DNA from: Desulfitobacterium sp050251735 | GTDB lineage: Bacteria; Bacillota; Desulfitobacteriia; Desulfitobacteriales; Desulfitobacteriaceae | Assembly: GCA_050251735.1 (NCBI GenBank) | Contig: JBFWMF010000009.1 | Coordinates: forward strand, 62,001-126,000 | Direction: 5' to 3' | DNA length: 64,000 nucleotides | Shown here: positions 23,703 through 33,105 of the stretch, one piece after another | How positions within the stretch are numbered: the stretch's first letter is position 1 | How the letters are laid out: each line of letters begins with the position of its first letter | Notes under the pieces: model-generated | The model's input: only the letters and a program-made list of their open reading frames with translations | The model's database searches: none | Told to the model about the DNA's origin: nothing | Translations under genes and position numbers: made by a program

Positions 23703-25724
23703 TTAATTGCCTTGAGCTGCCTTCAATTCGCTGATAATGCCTTCACTGATGCGGGCAGGCACCTCATCATATTTTAAAAAGCGAATATCAAAGCTTCCTC
23801 TGCCCTGGGTCATAGATTTGAGATCGATGGCATAACGCATCATTTCGGACTGTGGCACATGGGCTTTAATCACTTGGAACTTACCATCAGCTTCCATTCC
23901 TAAAACTCTGCCTCTTTTGCCATTGATATCACCAATGACATCGCCCATATAAGCTTCCGGCACCCGGACCTCTACCTCAGCAATAGGCTCTAACAAGGTA
24001 GGGATGGCCATCTCCGCTCCTTTGCGGAAGGCAATGATGGAGGCCAACTTGAAGGCCATTTCCGAAGAATCAACACTATGGTAGGAGCCATCAGTCAGTG
24101 TCGCCTTAAAGCCTGTAACCGGATATCCAGCCAATACACCTTCGGACATCGCTTCACGGATTCCCTTCTCGACAGCCGGAAAGTATTGTCTAGGTACTGC
24201 TCCACCAAAAACCTCCTCAGAAAAGACAAAGTCGCCATCTGCTAAAGGTTCAAGATTGAGCCAGACATGCCCATATTGTCCATGTCCGCCACTTTGCTTT
24301 TTATGCTTTCCTTCCACTTTTACGGCTTTCCTGATAGTTTCCCGATAAGGAACACGAGGAACCTTCATCTCAACGCCCACCCCGAATTTCCGTTGGAGCT
24401 TTTCCATGAGGATCTCCACATGCATCTCACCCATACCGTAAAGAATCAGCTCTTTGGTTTCAATATTTTTTTCAACTCGCATGGTAGGGTCTTCTTCACT
24501 CAAGCGGACCAAGGCATTACCCAATTTATCCTCATCACCTTTGCTCTTCGGTGCAATCGCAACAGGTAAACGAGGAATCGAAAAAGCGATACCTTCCAAT
24601 TCAACAGGGTTATCTTTGGCGCAAAGGGTATCCCCTGTTGCTGCCTCTTGAAGCTTAGCGATGACGGCCATGTCGCCGGCTGGTACGGATTGAACAGGAT
24701 CCTGATTTTTACCTCGTAAAATAAAAGGAGTACTGATTTTTTCTTCTTTTTCCTTTAGGGTATTATAGACCATGCTGTCTGCTTGGATTTTTCCCCCGTA
24801 GACACGAATGAAGCTCATTTTGCCAACATAAGGGTCTGCTAAGGTTTTAAAGACAAGAGCGCTGCGTTCTTCATGCACGTGCGGAACTGGTGCATAGTGA
24901 ACAATGAAATCAAGCAAATTCGCTGTGCCCATATTTTTCAGGGCTGAGCCCGCAAGGACCGGTACTACTAAATTTTGTTCGAGGGCGCTTTTTAAGGCAT
25001 GGCGAAGATCCTCATTGCTCAGTGCTTCACCGTCTAGGTATTTGGTCAATATATCGTCATCAGCTTCAGCCACGGCTTCTGCCAATATTTCTCGATATTC
25101 TTCCACCTCAGAAAGATACTCTGACGGGATATCCTTCAAAGTATATTTCCCACTGGCATCATTATCATAGACGTAGGCTTGCTGTTCTATGATATCAACT
25201 ATTCCTTGAAAATCATTTTCAAGACCCATGGGAACATGCATGGGCACAAATCGCGTGTTCGGAAAAGACTCCTTTAATTGATCAATTGTTTTAGTAAAGC
25301 TGGCGTTTTCCCGCTCTAACTTATTAATAAAAATAACGCGAGGCAACTTCTGCTCTTCCATCAAGTCAAGTATAAGCTCAGCTTGTACTTCAAGACCTGA
25401 TACGCCACACAGAACAACAACCCCGCTCTCTGCCACTCTCAGGGCAGACTTGACCTCTCCAAAAAAATCGGAATATCCTGGAGTATCAAGGATATTAATT
25501 TTAAAGCCCTGCCATTCTACAGGAATAAGACTCGTACTGATAGAGACCTTGTGTTTAATTTCTTCTGGCAAAGAATCTGACATAGTATTACCTTCAGGCA
25601 CTTTCCCCATCCGGGTAGTAGCGCCTGAGCTAAAGAGACAAGCCTCCGACAATGACGTCTTCCCTGCCCCTCCATGCCCTACTAGGCATATGTTGCGTAG
25701 ATTCATAGTGTCATAGGTCTTCAA
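23703..25724 (-). CDS. Elongation factor G-like GTPase (EF-G2 type)
   Basis: This 673-residue translational GTPase paralogue has G1 GHGGAGKTS, G3 DTPGYSDF and G4 NKLERENASF. The switch-I ERxRGITI of true EF-G reads EEIKHKVSIS, the mark of the EF-G-like (FusA2) branch. EF-G domains II-V follow, ending in MTQGRGSFDIRF. Its exact job is not settled; relatives may lack full translocase activity. It is not in a str operon with rpsG or tuf, which also argues against the main EF-G. TTG start 10 bases after AAGGAGG, 15 bases after the iadA stop. Confidence 0.87.
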   Translation of the reverse strand: MKTYDTMNLRNICLVGHGGAGKTSLSEACLFSSGATTRMGKVPEGNTMSDSLPEEIKHKVSISTSLIPVEWQGFKINILDTPGYSDFFGEVKSALRVAESGVVVLCGVSGLEVQAELILDLMEEQKLPRVIFINKLERENASFTKTIDQLKESFPNTRFVPMHVPMGLENDFQGIVDIIEQQAYVYDNDASGKYTLKDIPSEYLSEVEEYREILAEAVAEADDDILTKYLDGEALSNEDLRHALKSALEQNLVVPVLAGSALKNMGTANLLDFIVHYAPVPHVHEERSALVFKTLADPYVGKMSFIRVYGGKIQADSMVYNTLKEKEEKISTPFILRGKNQDPVQSVPAGDMAVIAKLQEAATGDTLCAKDNPVELEGIAFSIPRLPVAIAPKSKGDEDKLGNALVRLSEEDPTMRVEKNIETKELILYGMGEMHVEILMEKLQRKFGVGVEMKVPRVPYRETIRKAVKVEGKHKKQSGGHGQYGHVWLNLEPLADGDFVFSEEVFGGAVPRQYFPAVEKGIREAMSEGVLAGYPVTGFKATLTDGSYHSVDSSEMAFKLASIIAFRKGAEMAIPTLLEPIAEVEVRVPEAYMGDVIGDINGKRGRVLGMEADGKFQVIKAHVPQSEMMRYAIDLKSMTQGRGSFDIRFLKYDEVPARISEGIISELKAAQGN

Positions 25725-25739
25725 GACAAATCAACCTCC

Positions 25740-26969
25740 TTAATGTGTATTAGAAAGGATCCTACCTTTGACTAATCGTGGAGTTTCTACAGTCTGAAGA
25801 TGACTCGCCAATGATGTCTCAAACATCCCAAAAACAACAGGCATACGGTCACGAATCATTATTTTGCCCCTAGCCCAGACCTTATCAATCCTAAGATCAT
25901 CAGTCAAAGCGACTAAATCTCCGTCATAGCCTTGACGAATCATACCTTTGCCTTTTAATTTCAGAATACGGGCAGGGTTACTGGTAATCGTCGGCAAAAC
26001 AATTTCTAGGGGTATTTTATACTCATTTATGGCCTCTCGAACATCGCGCCAAAGGACATGAACCGAACCGATTCCCATGCCAACTAGGGCACCAGCCTCA
26101 TTGTATTGAGGTAAGCTACCATTGCCATCGGAAGTGACGGTGACTCGGTCATTTAATAGTCCTTGCTCATAGAGGGTATTTAAAACGAAGGGAACATGTA
26201 AATGGGGTTCAAAATCGTCGCAACCTGCTGTTAGATCAATTGTGCCACCCGCTTTTAGAAACTCTACACCTTCCTTTAAGAGTTTTTCCTTTCGATTGAT
26301 ATGTGTCGGCATAAATTGGGTAATCGGGATTTCAGTGTCTTCCACAATCCTCCAAATGGGGGATAAGCCTCTTTTCCCTTCACCTAAATGGATATGAACA
26401 ATTCCCGCTTTGTGTCCTAGCATCCCTCCTACGCGAGCTCCTGCCGCAAGGCGTTCCAGCTCGGAGATCTGGGGTTGGGCTGAGCGGTGATCAGAGATAG
26501 CAATCTCACCCGCCCCAATAACTTTATCGATTAAGACTAGGTCCTTACGGAGATTATCAAAAACCATACGATCGGCTTGATATCCTCCGCTATAGACATA
26601 GCACGTTAATCCTTCTTCTTCAAGGGCATTTGCTTTAACTAAAAGTCCTTCCATGGAACGGGATAGAGAATCCGTCCCTAAGCAACCTACTACAGTAGTG
26701 ATCCCCGCTTGGGTTAGCTGTGAGAGTTGGACCTCCGGAGTTCGCGAGCTGGGGCCGGCTTCTCCACCACCACCACAAATATGGACATGAGCATCAATAA
26801 AACCCGGCACAAGGTAGTTTCCTTGCAGATCATACACCTGACCATTACTGTAAGAAGGAAGAGATAAATCGTTACCTATGGCTGCAATCTGGTTTCCCAC
26901 CACAAGGAGATCATGGGTCTCAAGTGGTTCCGGTGCAAAGATGTTTGCATTCTTGATCAAGCTCCACAC
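25740..26969 (-). CDS. iadA: Beta-aspartyl (isoaspartyl) dipeptidase
   Basis: This 409-residue M38-family enzyme hydrolyses isoaspartyl dipeptides released from damaged proteins. It shows GFIDAHVHICGGGGEAGPSS (metal His pair plus the IadA-specific Gly-rich loop), IAISDHRSAQP, GIVHIHLGEGKRG, MPTHINRKEKL and the catalytic Asp in TVTSDGNGS. GTG start after GGGAGGGG. It is cotranscribed with the EF-G-like gene, 15 bases downstream. Confidence 0.9.
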   Translation of the reverse strand: MWSLIKNANIFAPEPLETHDLLVVGNQIAAIGNDLSLPSYSNGQVYDLQGNYLVPGFIDAHVHICGGGGEAGPSSRTPEVQLSQLTQAGITTVVGCLGTDSLSRSMEGLLVKANALEEEGLTCYVYSGGYQADRMVFDNLRKDLVLIDKVIGAGEIAISDHRSAQPQISELERLAAGARVGGMLGHKAGIVHIHLGEGKRGLSPIWRIVEDTEIPITQFMPTHINRKEKLLKEGVEFLKAGGTIDLTAGCDDFEPHLHVPFVLNTLYEQGLLNDRVTVTSDGNGSLPQYNEAGALVGMGIGSVHVLWRDVREAINEYKIPLEIVLPTITSNPARILKLKGKGMIRQGYDGDLVALTDDLRIDKVWARGKIMIRDRMPVVFGMFETSLASHLQTVETPRLVKGRILSNTH

Positions 26970-27172
26970 AGGTAACCCCTCCCTTTATGGGAGGTAGAGT
27001 GCCCATTAATATTTAATCTTATTCGAATTAGTTAGAAAGTTTGAGCAAATTTGCAACTGTAGAGTAATTCTCCACTAATGATAAAAATCCTTTCTTATTA
27101 CCCATTCTCCTTAAAAATCAATGAAATATTTAACTCCTAGCTTTACCTTTCAGACAATCTTTGATTAAATTG

Positions 27173-27201
27173 TCATTACTTCCCTTCCTCAAGCATAGAG
27201 T
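27173..27201 (+). promoter_or_regulatory. Candidate sporulation (sigma-E-like) promoter of spoVB
   Basis: TCATTA at 27173 and CATAGAGT at 27194 are 15 bases apart, which resembles sigma-E -35/-10 elements. They lie about 40 bases upstream of the gene. The match is loose, so this is tentative. Confidence 0.3.
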
Positions 27202-27239
27202 TATTCTGGATATGTGGGACTTGGGGAGTTGGGGGATGG

Positions 27240-28781
27240 ATGACGAAACGAACATTTGTTTATGGTGCTGTCATTCTATTGACCGCAAATTTCTTAAACC
27301 GTGTCTTAGGATTTATCTATCAATACCTAATTATGACCCACATCGGTGGGGAGGCTTTTGGCTTATTTAATATGGTTTTTCCCATGTATATGCTTGCTCT
27401 TGTCTTTACTACGGCAGGTATACCCTTAGCAGTTTCTAAAATGATCTCCGAAGCTATGTCCCTGAATAATACAGTGCGTGCTCAAGGTATTTTTCGTACA
27501 GCTCTTGTTTTCTTAACCGGTTCAGGTGCCGTGATTTCACTTATTCTCTTCTTAGTTTCCCCTTATCTGGCAGAGCGTTTATTTCCCGATCCACGTGTGC
27601 TCAGACTTTTCCTCATTTGTACTCCGGCAATCTTCGTGGTCTCTATTTCCTCTGCTTTTCGAGGCTATTTTCAAGGGATGCAAAACATGCTTCCCACTGC
27701 AATCAGCCAAATCTGCGAGCAGCTAGTACGCGTATCCGTTGGATTTATGACTGCCTATACTCTCTTACCGCGCGGTATAGAATGGGCAGCCGCGGGTTTA
27801 GCTTTAGGCATGTTAGCAGGCGAAATCATTGGCCTCTGCGTCATAATTCTTCAATATATGCTCCAAAAAAGAAAAAAGCCATCTCAGGTTAATGAAGCGG
27901 AGCATCCACTGCAAACCATGAGAGAGCTTTTTCACTTAGCTTATCCGGTAACCATCGGAAGACTCTTTTCCACAGGCTTATCGTCCTTAGACGCTATGCT
28001 GATACCTCAACGCTTGCAAGTAGCCGGATATACTGCCCGTGAAGCGACAACTCTGTTCGGTCAACTTGGCGGAGCAGCCTTTACCCTACTCAATTTCCCC
28101 AGCGTATTCACCTTTGCCTTGGCTACCTCCCTCGTCCCTGCCATCTCGGAAGCAGCGGCCAGAAAACAAATGCAAATCGTCAAGCTCCGCAGTGCCCAAG
28201 CCATTCGGATGACTATTTTCATTGGGGTTCCCAGTCTGATTATCCTGTTCTTCTTTGCCGACCCCTTCAGTGCCTTCTTTAAAAGCAAAAACACCAGCAA
28301 CGTTCTCCGCCTGCTGGCCCTAGGGGGGATATTTTCCTATCTTCAACAAACATCCACCGGAATTCTTCAAGGATTGGGCAAGGTACAGCTCCCGGTGCTT
28401 CATTCCATCATTGCCGCCGGCATTCGTATTCCCATCCTCTTTACCTTAACAGCCTCTCCTCTCTGGGGACTTAAAGGAACCGCCCTCGCTTATGTCTGCG
28501 GTTATTTTATATCGTCATCCTTAAACCTAGCAGCTATTGTTCGTTATACGGGGATGCCTGTGAACCTTAGGGAATTTCTTCTGCAACCCCTCATCGGGGG
28601 AATCGGTATGATGTTAACCTTCCGGTTACTCCATCCCTTCTTTGCTTTCCATCCTTTAGCCTTTTTTCCGGAAATCATTCTGGGCGCAGGAGTCTACTTC
28701 GTCATCATATTTCTAAACGGCGGGATCAATCGTGATGATTTACGCAGAATCCCTTGGTTAGGCAAATTTCTTCCTCGCTAA
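27240..28781 (+). CDS. spoVB: Stage V sporulation protein B-like lipid flippase (MOP superfamily)
   Basis: This 513-residue membrane protein has about 14 hydrophobic helices. N-terminal NFLNRVLGFIYQYLIMTHIG and GIPLAVSKMISEA match the SpoVB/MurJ-related polysaccharide-export group. SpoVB is thought to move lipid-linked precursors across a membrane for spore cortex synthesis. Other members export polysaccharide, so the exact substrate is inferred. It is a plus-strand single gene flanked by minus-strand genes. Confidence 0.87.
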   Translation: MTKRTFVYGAVILLTANFLNRVLGFIYQYLIMTHIGGEAFGLFNMVFPMYMLALVFTTAGIPLAVSKMISEAMSLNNTVRAQGIFRTALVFLTGSGAVISLILFLVSPYLAERLFPDPRVLRLFLICTPAIFVVSISSAFRGYFQGMQNMLPTAISQICEQLVRVSVGFMTAYTLLPRGIEWAAAGLALGMLAGEIIGLCVIILQYMLQKRKKPSQVNEAEHPLQTMRELFHLAYPVTIGRLFSTGLSSLDAMLIPQRLQVAGYTAREATTLFGQLGGAAFTLLNFPSVFTFALATSLVPAISEAAARKQMQIVKLRSAQAIRMTIFIGVPSLIILFFFADPFSAFFKSKNTSNVLRLLALGGIFSYLQQTSTGILQGLGKVQLPVLHSIIAAGIRIPILFTLTASPLWGLKGTALAYVCGYFISSSLNLAAIVRYTGMPVNLREFLLQPLIGGIGMMLTFRLLHPFFAFHPLAFFPEIILGAGVYFVIIFLNGGINRDDLRRIPWLGKFLPR

Positions 28782-28801
28782 AGTTGGCAATTGCCTAAAG
28801 A

Positions 28802-29059
28802 TTATTTCGCAAGCCACTGCTTGATTTCTTTTCCGTATTGCCAATAGGTAAGGAGCATCGTTATCCCCACAACAATCATCAATAATATTTTGTATATGAA
28901 GAATACCTTAATTACCGTGAGCACACTTAGCAATAAGGCAAAAAAAGCAGGTAAAACTAAAATCTTAGTCCACCTTTTATCTCTATTCTTGAGCTTTTCC
29001 GGGGAGGAAAAAACAAAAAGGAACAAGAAGAAATAAAACAAAAAGGTTCCAATAATCAA
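28802..29059 (-). CDS. Small membrane protein, 85 residues, unknown
   Basis: It has three hydrophobic segments: IIGTFLFYFFLFLFVF, ILVLPAFFALLLSVLTVI and IYKILLMIVVGITMLLTYW. A basic loop SSPEKLKNRDKRW separates the first two. Start chosen at the TTG at 29059, 8 bases after GGGAGG; the annotatable frame extends seven codons upstream through the ribosome site. It converges with spoVB. No family recognised. Confidence 0.6.
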   Translation of the reverse strand: MIIGTFLFYFFLFLFVFSSPEKLKNRDKRWTKILVLPAFFALLLSVLTVIKVFFIYKILLMIVVGITMLLTYWQYGKEIKQWLAK

Positions 29060-29179
29060 CTCAGCTTCCTCCCTTAACAATTAAGCTTAAATTCTCCAGA
29101 ATTTCTTTACTATATTTCCTTTCATCTTTGTAAAAGATAGAATTGTCTCGATTAAACAGATGAAAGGAGATGGATATCT

Positions 29180-29404
29180 ATGAGTCGCAGTAACCGCTCC
29201 GCTGGCATATTGCCCAAATCTGTTTTGGACGAGTTCAAAATGGAGGTTGCTTCCGAATTAGGTCTGACCGATAAAATCCAATCACAAGGTTGGGCCAACA
29301 TGACTTCTCGAGAATGCGGTCATGTAGGAGGTAGAATCGGTGGGAGCATGGTTAAAGCCATGATTCGCCGGGCCGAAGAGAGTCTTAAAAACGGTAATCT
29401 TTGA
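29180..29404 (+). CDS. Alpha/beta-type small acid-soluble spore protein
   Basis: This 74-residue SASP coats and protects spore DNA. It has FKMEVASELGL, the region cut by the GPR protease on germination, then GWANMTSRECGHVGGRIGGSMVKAMI, the DNA-binding segment. The length and single-gene layout are typical. GAAAGGAG lies 11 bases before the ATG. Expression is expected late in the forespore under sigma-G, although I could not place a convincing promoter. Confidence 0.93.
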   Translation: MSRSNRSAGILPKSVLDEFKMEVASELGLTDKIQSQGWANMTSRECGHVGGRIGGSMVKAMIRRAEESLKNGNL

Positions 29405-29523
29405 ACAAGACTTCGTTCGGTGGGGCACTCTGAACGTTTGTCGAGTCCATACTGGAATTAACCGCCCTCTATCATCGCAGCCTATAAGGGGACTTAGAGT
29501 GGGTTAGCCCGGTGATAATCAAA
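29405..29523. other. Intergenic stretch with nested pairing potential
   Basis: No gene seen. CACTCT pairs with AGAGTG, and inside it GAGTCC pairs with GGACTT; TATCATCG and CGGTGATA also pair. It is more GC-rich than other spacers here. It may be a structured 3' region of the SASP message or an unrecognised RNA. Confidence 0.3.
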
Positions 29524-29554
29524 CATAGGAGTACAGAAAGTCTGTACTCCTATG
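29524..29554. terminator. Hairpin between the SASP gene and surE
   Basis: CATAGGAGTACAG and CTGTACTCCTATG form a perfect 13-base stem with a 5-base loop. It overlaps the surE stop and can serve both converging genes, though the T tracts are short. Confidence 0.65.
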
Positions 29555-30311
29555 TATTTGTGAAGTTCAATGTAGCAAAGCCCTCACGTATTTGATTAAG
29601 CTTCTCATAATCGGTTAAATCACTGTGCATTGGGGTTAATGAAATATAGCCTGCTTGGATCGCATAGAGGTCTGTTTCTTGATCCATCTCCGGTGATACA
29701 GTACCTGCCTGCCAATAATACTCCTTGCCATAGGGGGCTTTGCGATGTTCAAAGACATTTTCATAGACAGCTTTACCAAGCTTAGTGATGCGAACCCCTT
29801 TCCACTCGTTTTCGGACAGGGGTGGAATATTAACATTTAACAAGCCTGAGCGGAATAATTTTGGTTCTTGCAGGATTTTTGCCACAAAATGAGCTGCAGG
29901 TTCATAATCTGAAGCAGAAAAGGCAGCTAAAGAAACAGCTATAGCGGGTATGCCCAGCAGCACACCTTCCATGGCTGCGGAAACTGTCCCGGAATAAAAG
30001 ACATCAGTTCCTAAGTTCGGGCCATTATTAATCCCTGAAATCACCAAATCCGGCCGCGGAATAATATCCCCTTGGATGGCCAATTTTACACAGTCTGCAG
30101 GCTTGCCACTGACAGCATAGCCAGTTCCATGTTCAAGAGGGTGTTTAGTGATAAATAGTGGTTCAAATAAGGTGATCGAATGCCCTGTAGCTGATCGTTG
30201 ACTATCAGGCGCTACGATCGACAATTGATAGCCTTCCCTGGCGAGGACTGAATATAAGGTTTGAAGCCCTTGGGCAAAATAGCCGTCATCATTCGTTAAT
30301 AAAATATGCAT
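29550..30311 (-). CDS. surE: 5'/3'-nucleotidase SurE
   Basis: This 253-residue phosphatase acts on nucleoside monophosphates. Metal ligands sit in ILLTNDDGYFAQG and VISGINNGPNLGTDVFYSGT, and GYAVSGKPADCVK is also conserved. The start is the ATG at 30311 after GGAG; a TTG four codons upstream is weaker. It is last in a tight run folE-ypmA-surE, 13 bases after ypmA. Confidence 0.93.
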   Translation of the reverse strand: MHILLTNDDGYFAQGLQTLYSVLAREGYQLSIVAPDSQRSATGHSITLFEPLFITKHPLEHGTGYAVSGKPADCVKLAIQGDIIPRPDLVISGINNGPNLGTDVFYSGTVSAAMEGVLLGIPAIAVSLAAFSASDYEPAAHFVAKILQEPKLFRSGLLNVNIPPLSENEWKGVRITKLGKAVYENVFEHRKAPYGKEYYWQAGTVSPEMDQETDLYAIQAGYISLTPMHSDLTDYEKLNQIREGFATLNFTNT

Positions 30312-30324
30312 TGTACACTCCAAA

Positions 30325-30498
30325 TTACTCGACTTCGTATAGCGAAATAGTCATCGTATCTTCTTTCTTACTTAGGCCAAACATTAAATGGTGCTCTTTA
30401 AGATTTTTGTTCAGAAAATCTACGACTTTGTAGAGTTCTGAATTTATTTTTAGCTTCTGGGTTCCTATGAGCTCTATTTTTCCCGATTTTCTATCCAT
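30325..30498 (-). CDS. ypmA: YpmA-family protein (DUF4264)
   Basis: This 57-residue protein contains LYKVVDFLNKNLKEHHLMFG, closely matching the core of B. subtilis YpmA (LYKIVDFLNKTLKEKNLMFG as I recall it). The function is unknown in all species. Start ATG 30498 is about 10 bases after AAGGATGAG; another ATG three codons upstream is too close to the site. Cotranscribed with folE and surE. Confidence 0.8.
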   Translation of the reverse strand: MDRKSGKIELIGTQKLKINSELYKVVDFLNKNLKEHHLMFGLSKKEDTMTISLYEVE

Positions 30499-30559
30499 AA
30501 TTCTCATCCTTTAGCCTTAGGCCTTTCTCGTTGCCAGAAACGTATGAGTAGCTTTGGCA

Positions 30560-31123
30560 TTATTGCTTTATGAGCGCAAACCCTTCCGCACGAGTCACTT
30601 CATTGGTTTTAAAAATCCCCCGTACTGCAGAGGTCAAGGTTCGAGAACCCGGCTTTTTAACTCCGCGCATGGTCATACACATATGCTCGGCCTCAATGAC
30701 GACAAGTACTCCTCTGGCATTGAGCATACTCATGACTGAGTCCGCAACCTGTCCAGTTAAACGTTCTTGTAGCTGTGGTCGTTTGGCATACCCTTCAACA
30801 ACCCTAGCAATTTTCGACAAGCCTGTAATCTTTCCTTTGCGTGGTATGTAGGCCACATGGGCTTTACCATAGAAGGGAACAAGATGATGTTCGCACATGG
30901 AATAAACCGGAATATCCTTCACAATGATCATTTCTTCATGATCCTCGGAGAACTGTACCTTTAAATGCATGCTAGGATCCTCATGAATCCCTGCAAAAAC
31001 CTCTTGATACATTCGGGCAACTCGTTTGGGCGTGTCTAATAATCCTTCCCGTTGGGGATCTTCGCCTATTGCTTCTAGGATCATTGTCACCGCTTGTTCA
31101 ATCTTTTCTAAATCAATACTCAA
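30560..31123 (-). CDS. folE: GTP cyclohydrolase I
   Basis: This 187-residue enzyme makes dihydroneopterin triphosphate from GTP, the first step of folate synthesis. The zinc ligands are the Cys and His in YSMCEHHLVPF and the Cys in AEHMCMTMRGV. The GLLDTPKRVARMY and KITGLSKIARVVE segments are also typical. TTG start following GGAGGAG. No riboswitch is visible in the 178-base leader. Other folate genes are not adjacent. Confidence 0.95.
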   Translation of the reverse strand: MSIDLEKIEQAVTMILEAIGEDPQREGLLDTPKRVARMYQEVFAGIHEDPSMHLKVQFSEDHEEMIIVKDIPVYSMCEHHLVPFYGKAHVAYIPRKGKITGLSKIARVVEGYAKRPQLQERLTGQVADSVMSMLNARGVLVVIEAEHMCMTMRGVKKPGSRTLTSAVRGIFKTNEVTRAEGFALIKQ

Positions 31124-31272
31124 ATCTCCATACTCCTCCCGTTGGGATTTATATTGGAATTATCTCTCCAAGGGCGAGATATTTGCCTTATATTATCGCA
31201 GACTGTTATTCATTCTCTTAGCAAATCATAACAAATCTATAAAAAAAGGCAACTAGAAATCTGACAAAAAAA

Positions 31273-31294
31273 GAAAAAAGGCTGAAAGCCTTCT
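31273..31294 (-). terminator. Terminator after the TPR gene
   Basis: AAGGCT/AGCCTT stem followed by TTTTTTCTTTTTTT on the minus strand, 7 bases past the stop. Confidence 0.85.
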
Positions 31295-31300
31295 TATAAC

Positions 31301-32452
31301 CTATGCTAGTTTTAAGGATTTGTTATAGCAATCAACGGCTGCTTCATAATCAAAAAGGTGATCATAGATGTTACCGAGCAACGCCCATCCTTCCGAATGC
31401 TCTGGGTTGATTTTCAGTAAACGATAGAGAATTTCAATCCCGCTCTCCCAATTCCCTTTCTGGGCATAACAGACAGCTAGGTTATATAAAATTACCGGAT
31501 TGGCTTGGGCTAAGTGAAGTGCTTCTTGATAATATTCCGTAGCTTTTCTGGTTCTTCCCAGCTGAACAAGGGTATACGCCATATTATTGAGTAAAACGGG
31601 ATCCTTCTGACATAAGCTTTGAGCACGTTCTTGTAGTTTTAGCGCTTCAATTGATTGACCTAGGTTTTGATAAACAGCCGCAAGATTACATAAAGAATCA
31701 TAATGAGCTGGATCATGTTTTAAAACCTGTCGATATAAGCGAATTCCCTTTTTATGCTCATTAATTTGGATATAGCAATAGGCTAAACGCGCTTTGAGAT
31801 CCGGATAATAATCGTAGCGAAGAGCTTTTTCAAAACTGTGAATAGCTTGGGACATCTGCTCTAATTGCAGATGAGCTTCGCCTTTCATTTCCCAATACAG
31901 AGAGTTATGGGGCTTCAGTTCGCAACAACCTTGAAAGCAGCATAAAGCTTCGTAAATTTCACCATGCAAGGAATAAATTGTTCCCAGACGGTAAATAGTT
32001 TCAGCCTTCTTCGGATTAGCACGAATTGCCTTGCTCAGAGCATCAACAGCTCCCTGCCAATCCTCCTTTTCCAGTAGACAATCCGCCTGTAACTCGAGGC
32101 ATTCTGAAAGCTCAGGTGCCGCAGCTAAGGCTTTATTCAAGCATACTAAGGCTTCTTGGATCAAGCCCTGACCCATATAACAGCGAGCCATTAAGTATTG
32201 AATTTCCCCCTCATGGCGGTCATACCTACCCCAGATTCGTTCTAAATAATCCCGAGCTTCTTGAAAGGCCTGCAGGTCAATAACATGCTTAACCACCTCA
32301 AATTGAGGCTTCTCCGCATCTTGCTGCAACAACGCTAAACAATGTTCTAAGGATTTACTGTCGTTACCGCTAAATAGCCAAGGGGAATGCTTCAGTCGGT
32401 TAAGCCATGAATACTCTCTTAGCGGTTTTTTCTCCGTAGCCAGAGGAAACAT
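31301..32452 (-). CDS. TPR-repeat protein, 383 residues
   Basis: At least eight tandem tetratricopeptide repeats span about residues 60-380, with the usual W/L-G-Y-A-F-P spacing (for example YRLGTIYSLHGEIYEAL and LLNNMAYTLVQLGRTRKA). There is no signal peptide or enzymatic domain, so it is a protein-interaction scaffold. Start ATG 32452 follows AAAGGAG by 9 bases; the longer frame to 32539 lacks a site. It is separated from the Fur-family gene by 166 bases. Confidence 0.82.
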   Translation of the reverse strand: MFPLATEKKPLREYSWLNRLKHSPWLFSGNDSKSLEHCLALLQQDAEKPQFEVVKHVIDLQAFQEARDYLERIWGRYDRHEGEIQYLMARCYMGQGLIQEALVCLNKALAAAPELSECLELQADCLLEKEDWQGAVDALSKAIRANPKKAETIYRLGTIYSLHGEIYEALCCFQGCCELKPHNSLYWEMKGEAHLQLEQMSQAIHSFEKALRYDYYPDLKARLAYCYIQINEHKKGIRLYRQVLKHDPAHYDSLCNLAAVYQNLGQSIEALKLQERAQSLCQKDPVLLNNMAYTLVQLGRTRKATEYYQEALHLAQANPVILYNLAVCYAQKGNWESGIEILYRLLKINPEHSEGWALLGNIYDHLFDYEAAVDCYNKSLKLA

Positions 32453-32618
32453 AAGGCGTCGCTCCTTTACCTCGTTTTGAGTATATTTCGAGCGATTGGA
32501 ATTATTTTCCTTCTTTAAATTCCCTAAACCATCCGTCAAATCATGCCTTGAATACAGAGAATACCACGCAATCTTAGCTATTAGCCTTATGAATCGTGAA
32601 GATAAAGCAAAAAGCGCG

Positions 32619-33080
32619 TTATTCTAACGCACTCTTGCATTTATCGCAATAACCATAGAATTTAAGATCATGGTCAATGACATGATAACCATTGCGTTTC
32701 TCAATTTCAGCTTCTAAGGATTCCAGTAAATCCTCATCGAACTCAGATACCTCACCGCATCGCACACAAATTAAATGGTGGTGGTGATGCTCATCTTGCC
32801 GGTTAAATTCATAACGACTGCGACCATCACCAAAATCGTTCTTCTGGAGAATTCCAAGCTCCGCAAGAAGATCTAAAGTCCGATAGACAGTGGCCAGTCC
32901 TATATCAGGATAGTTATTTTTAACCATCATGTAGGTATCCTCTGCACTCAGATGTTGATCCTCATGTTCTAAAAAGGCCTTCAAAATGGTTTGTCTTTGC
33001 GGGGTTAATTTATAGGAATGATGACGTAAAAGATTACATATTTTCTGATACTCATCTTTGCGTTCTTCTAGATTAATCAC
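32619..33080 (-). CDS. Fur-family metalloregulator
   Basis: This 153-residue regulator has a winged helix with SYKLTPQRQTIL and GLATVYRTLDLL, the His-rich hinge DEHHHHHLICVRCGEV (first CxxC) and the second structural zinc pair CDKCKSALE. Whether it senses iron, peroxide (PerR) or zinc cannot be settled by reading. A second member at 49234 is the zur candidate, so this one is more likely Fur or PerR. The start is the GTG at 33080, 5 bases after GGGGGAGG and beyond the upstream gene's stop. Confidence 0.88.
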   Translation of the reverse strand: MINLEERKDEYQKICNLLRHHSYKLTPQRQTILKAFLEHEDQHLSAEDTYMMVKNNYPDIGLATVYRTLDLLAELGILQKNDFGDGRSRYEFNRQDEHHHHHLICVRCGEVSEFDEDLLESLEAEIEKRNGYHVIDHDLKFYGYCDKCKSALE

Positions 33081-33105
33081 CGGCGCCTCCCCCATCATCT
33101 CCAAT

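Noticed and set aside
23703..25724. Main translation elongation factor G
   Set aside because: Switch I is not ERxRGITI and there is no rpsG/tuf context, so it is the EF-G-like paralogue.
31124..31300. Possible folate-related riboswitch before folE
   Set aside because: The leader is short and AT-rich with no recognisable conserved core beyond the upstream terminator.
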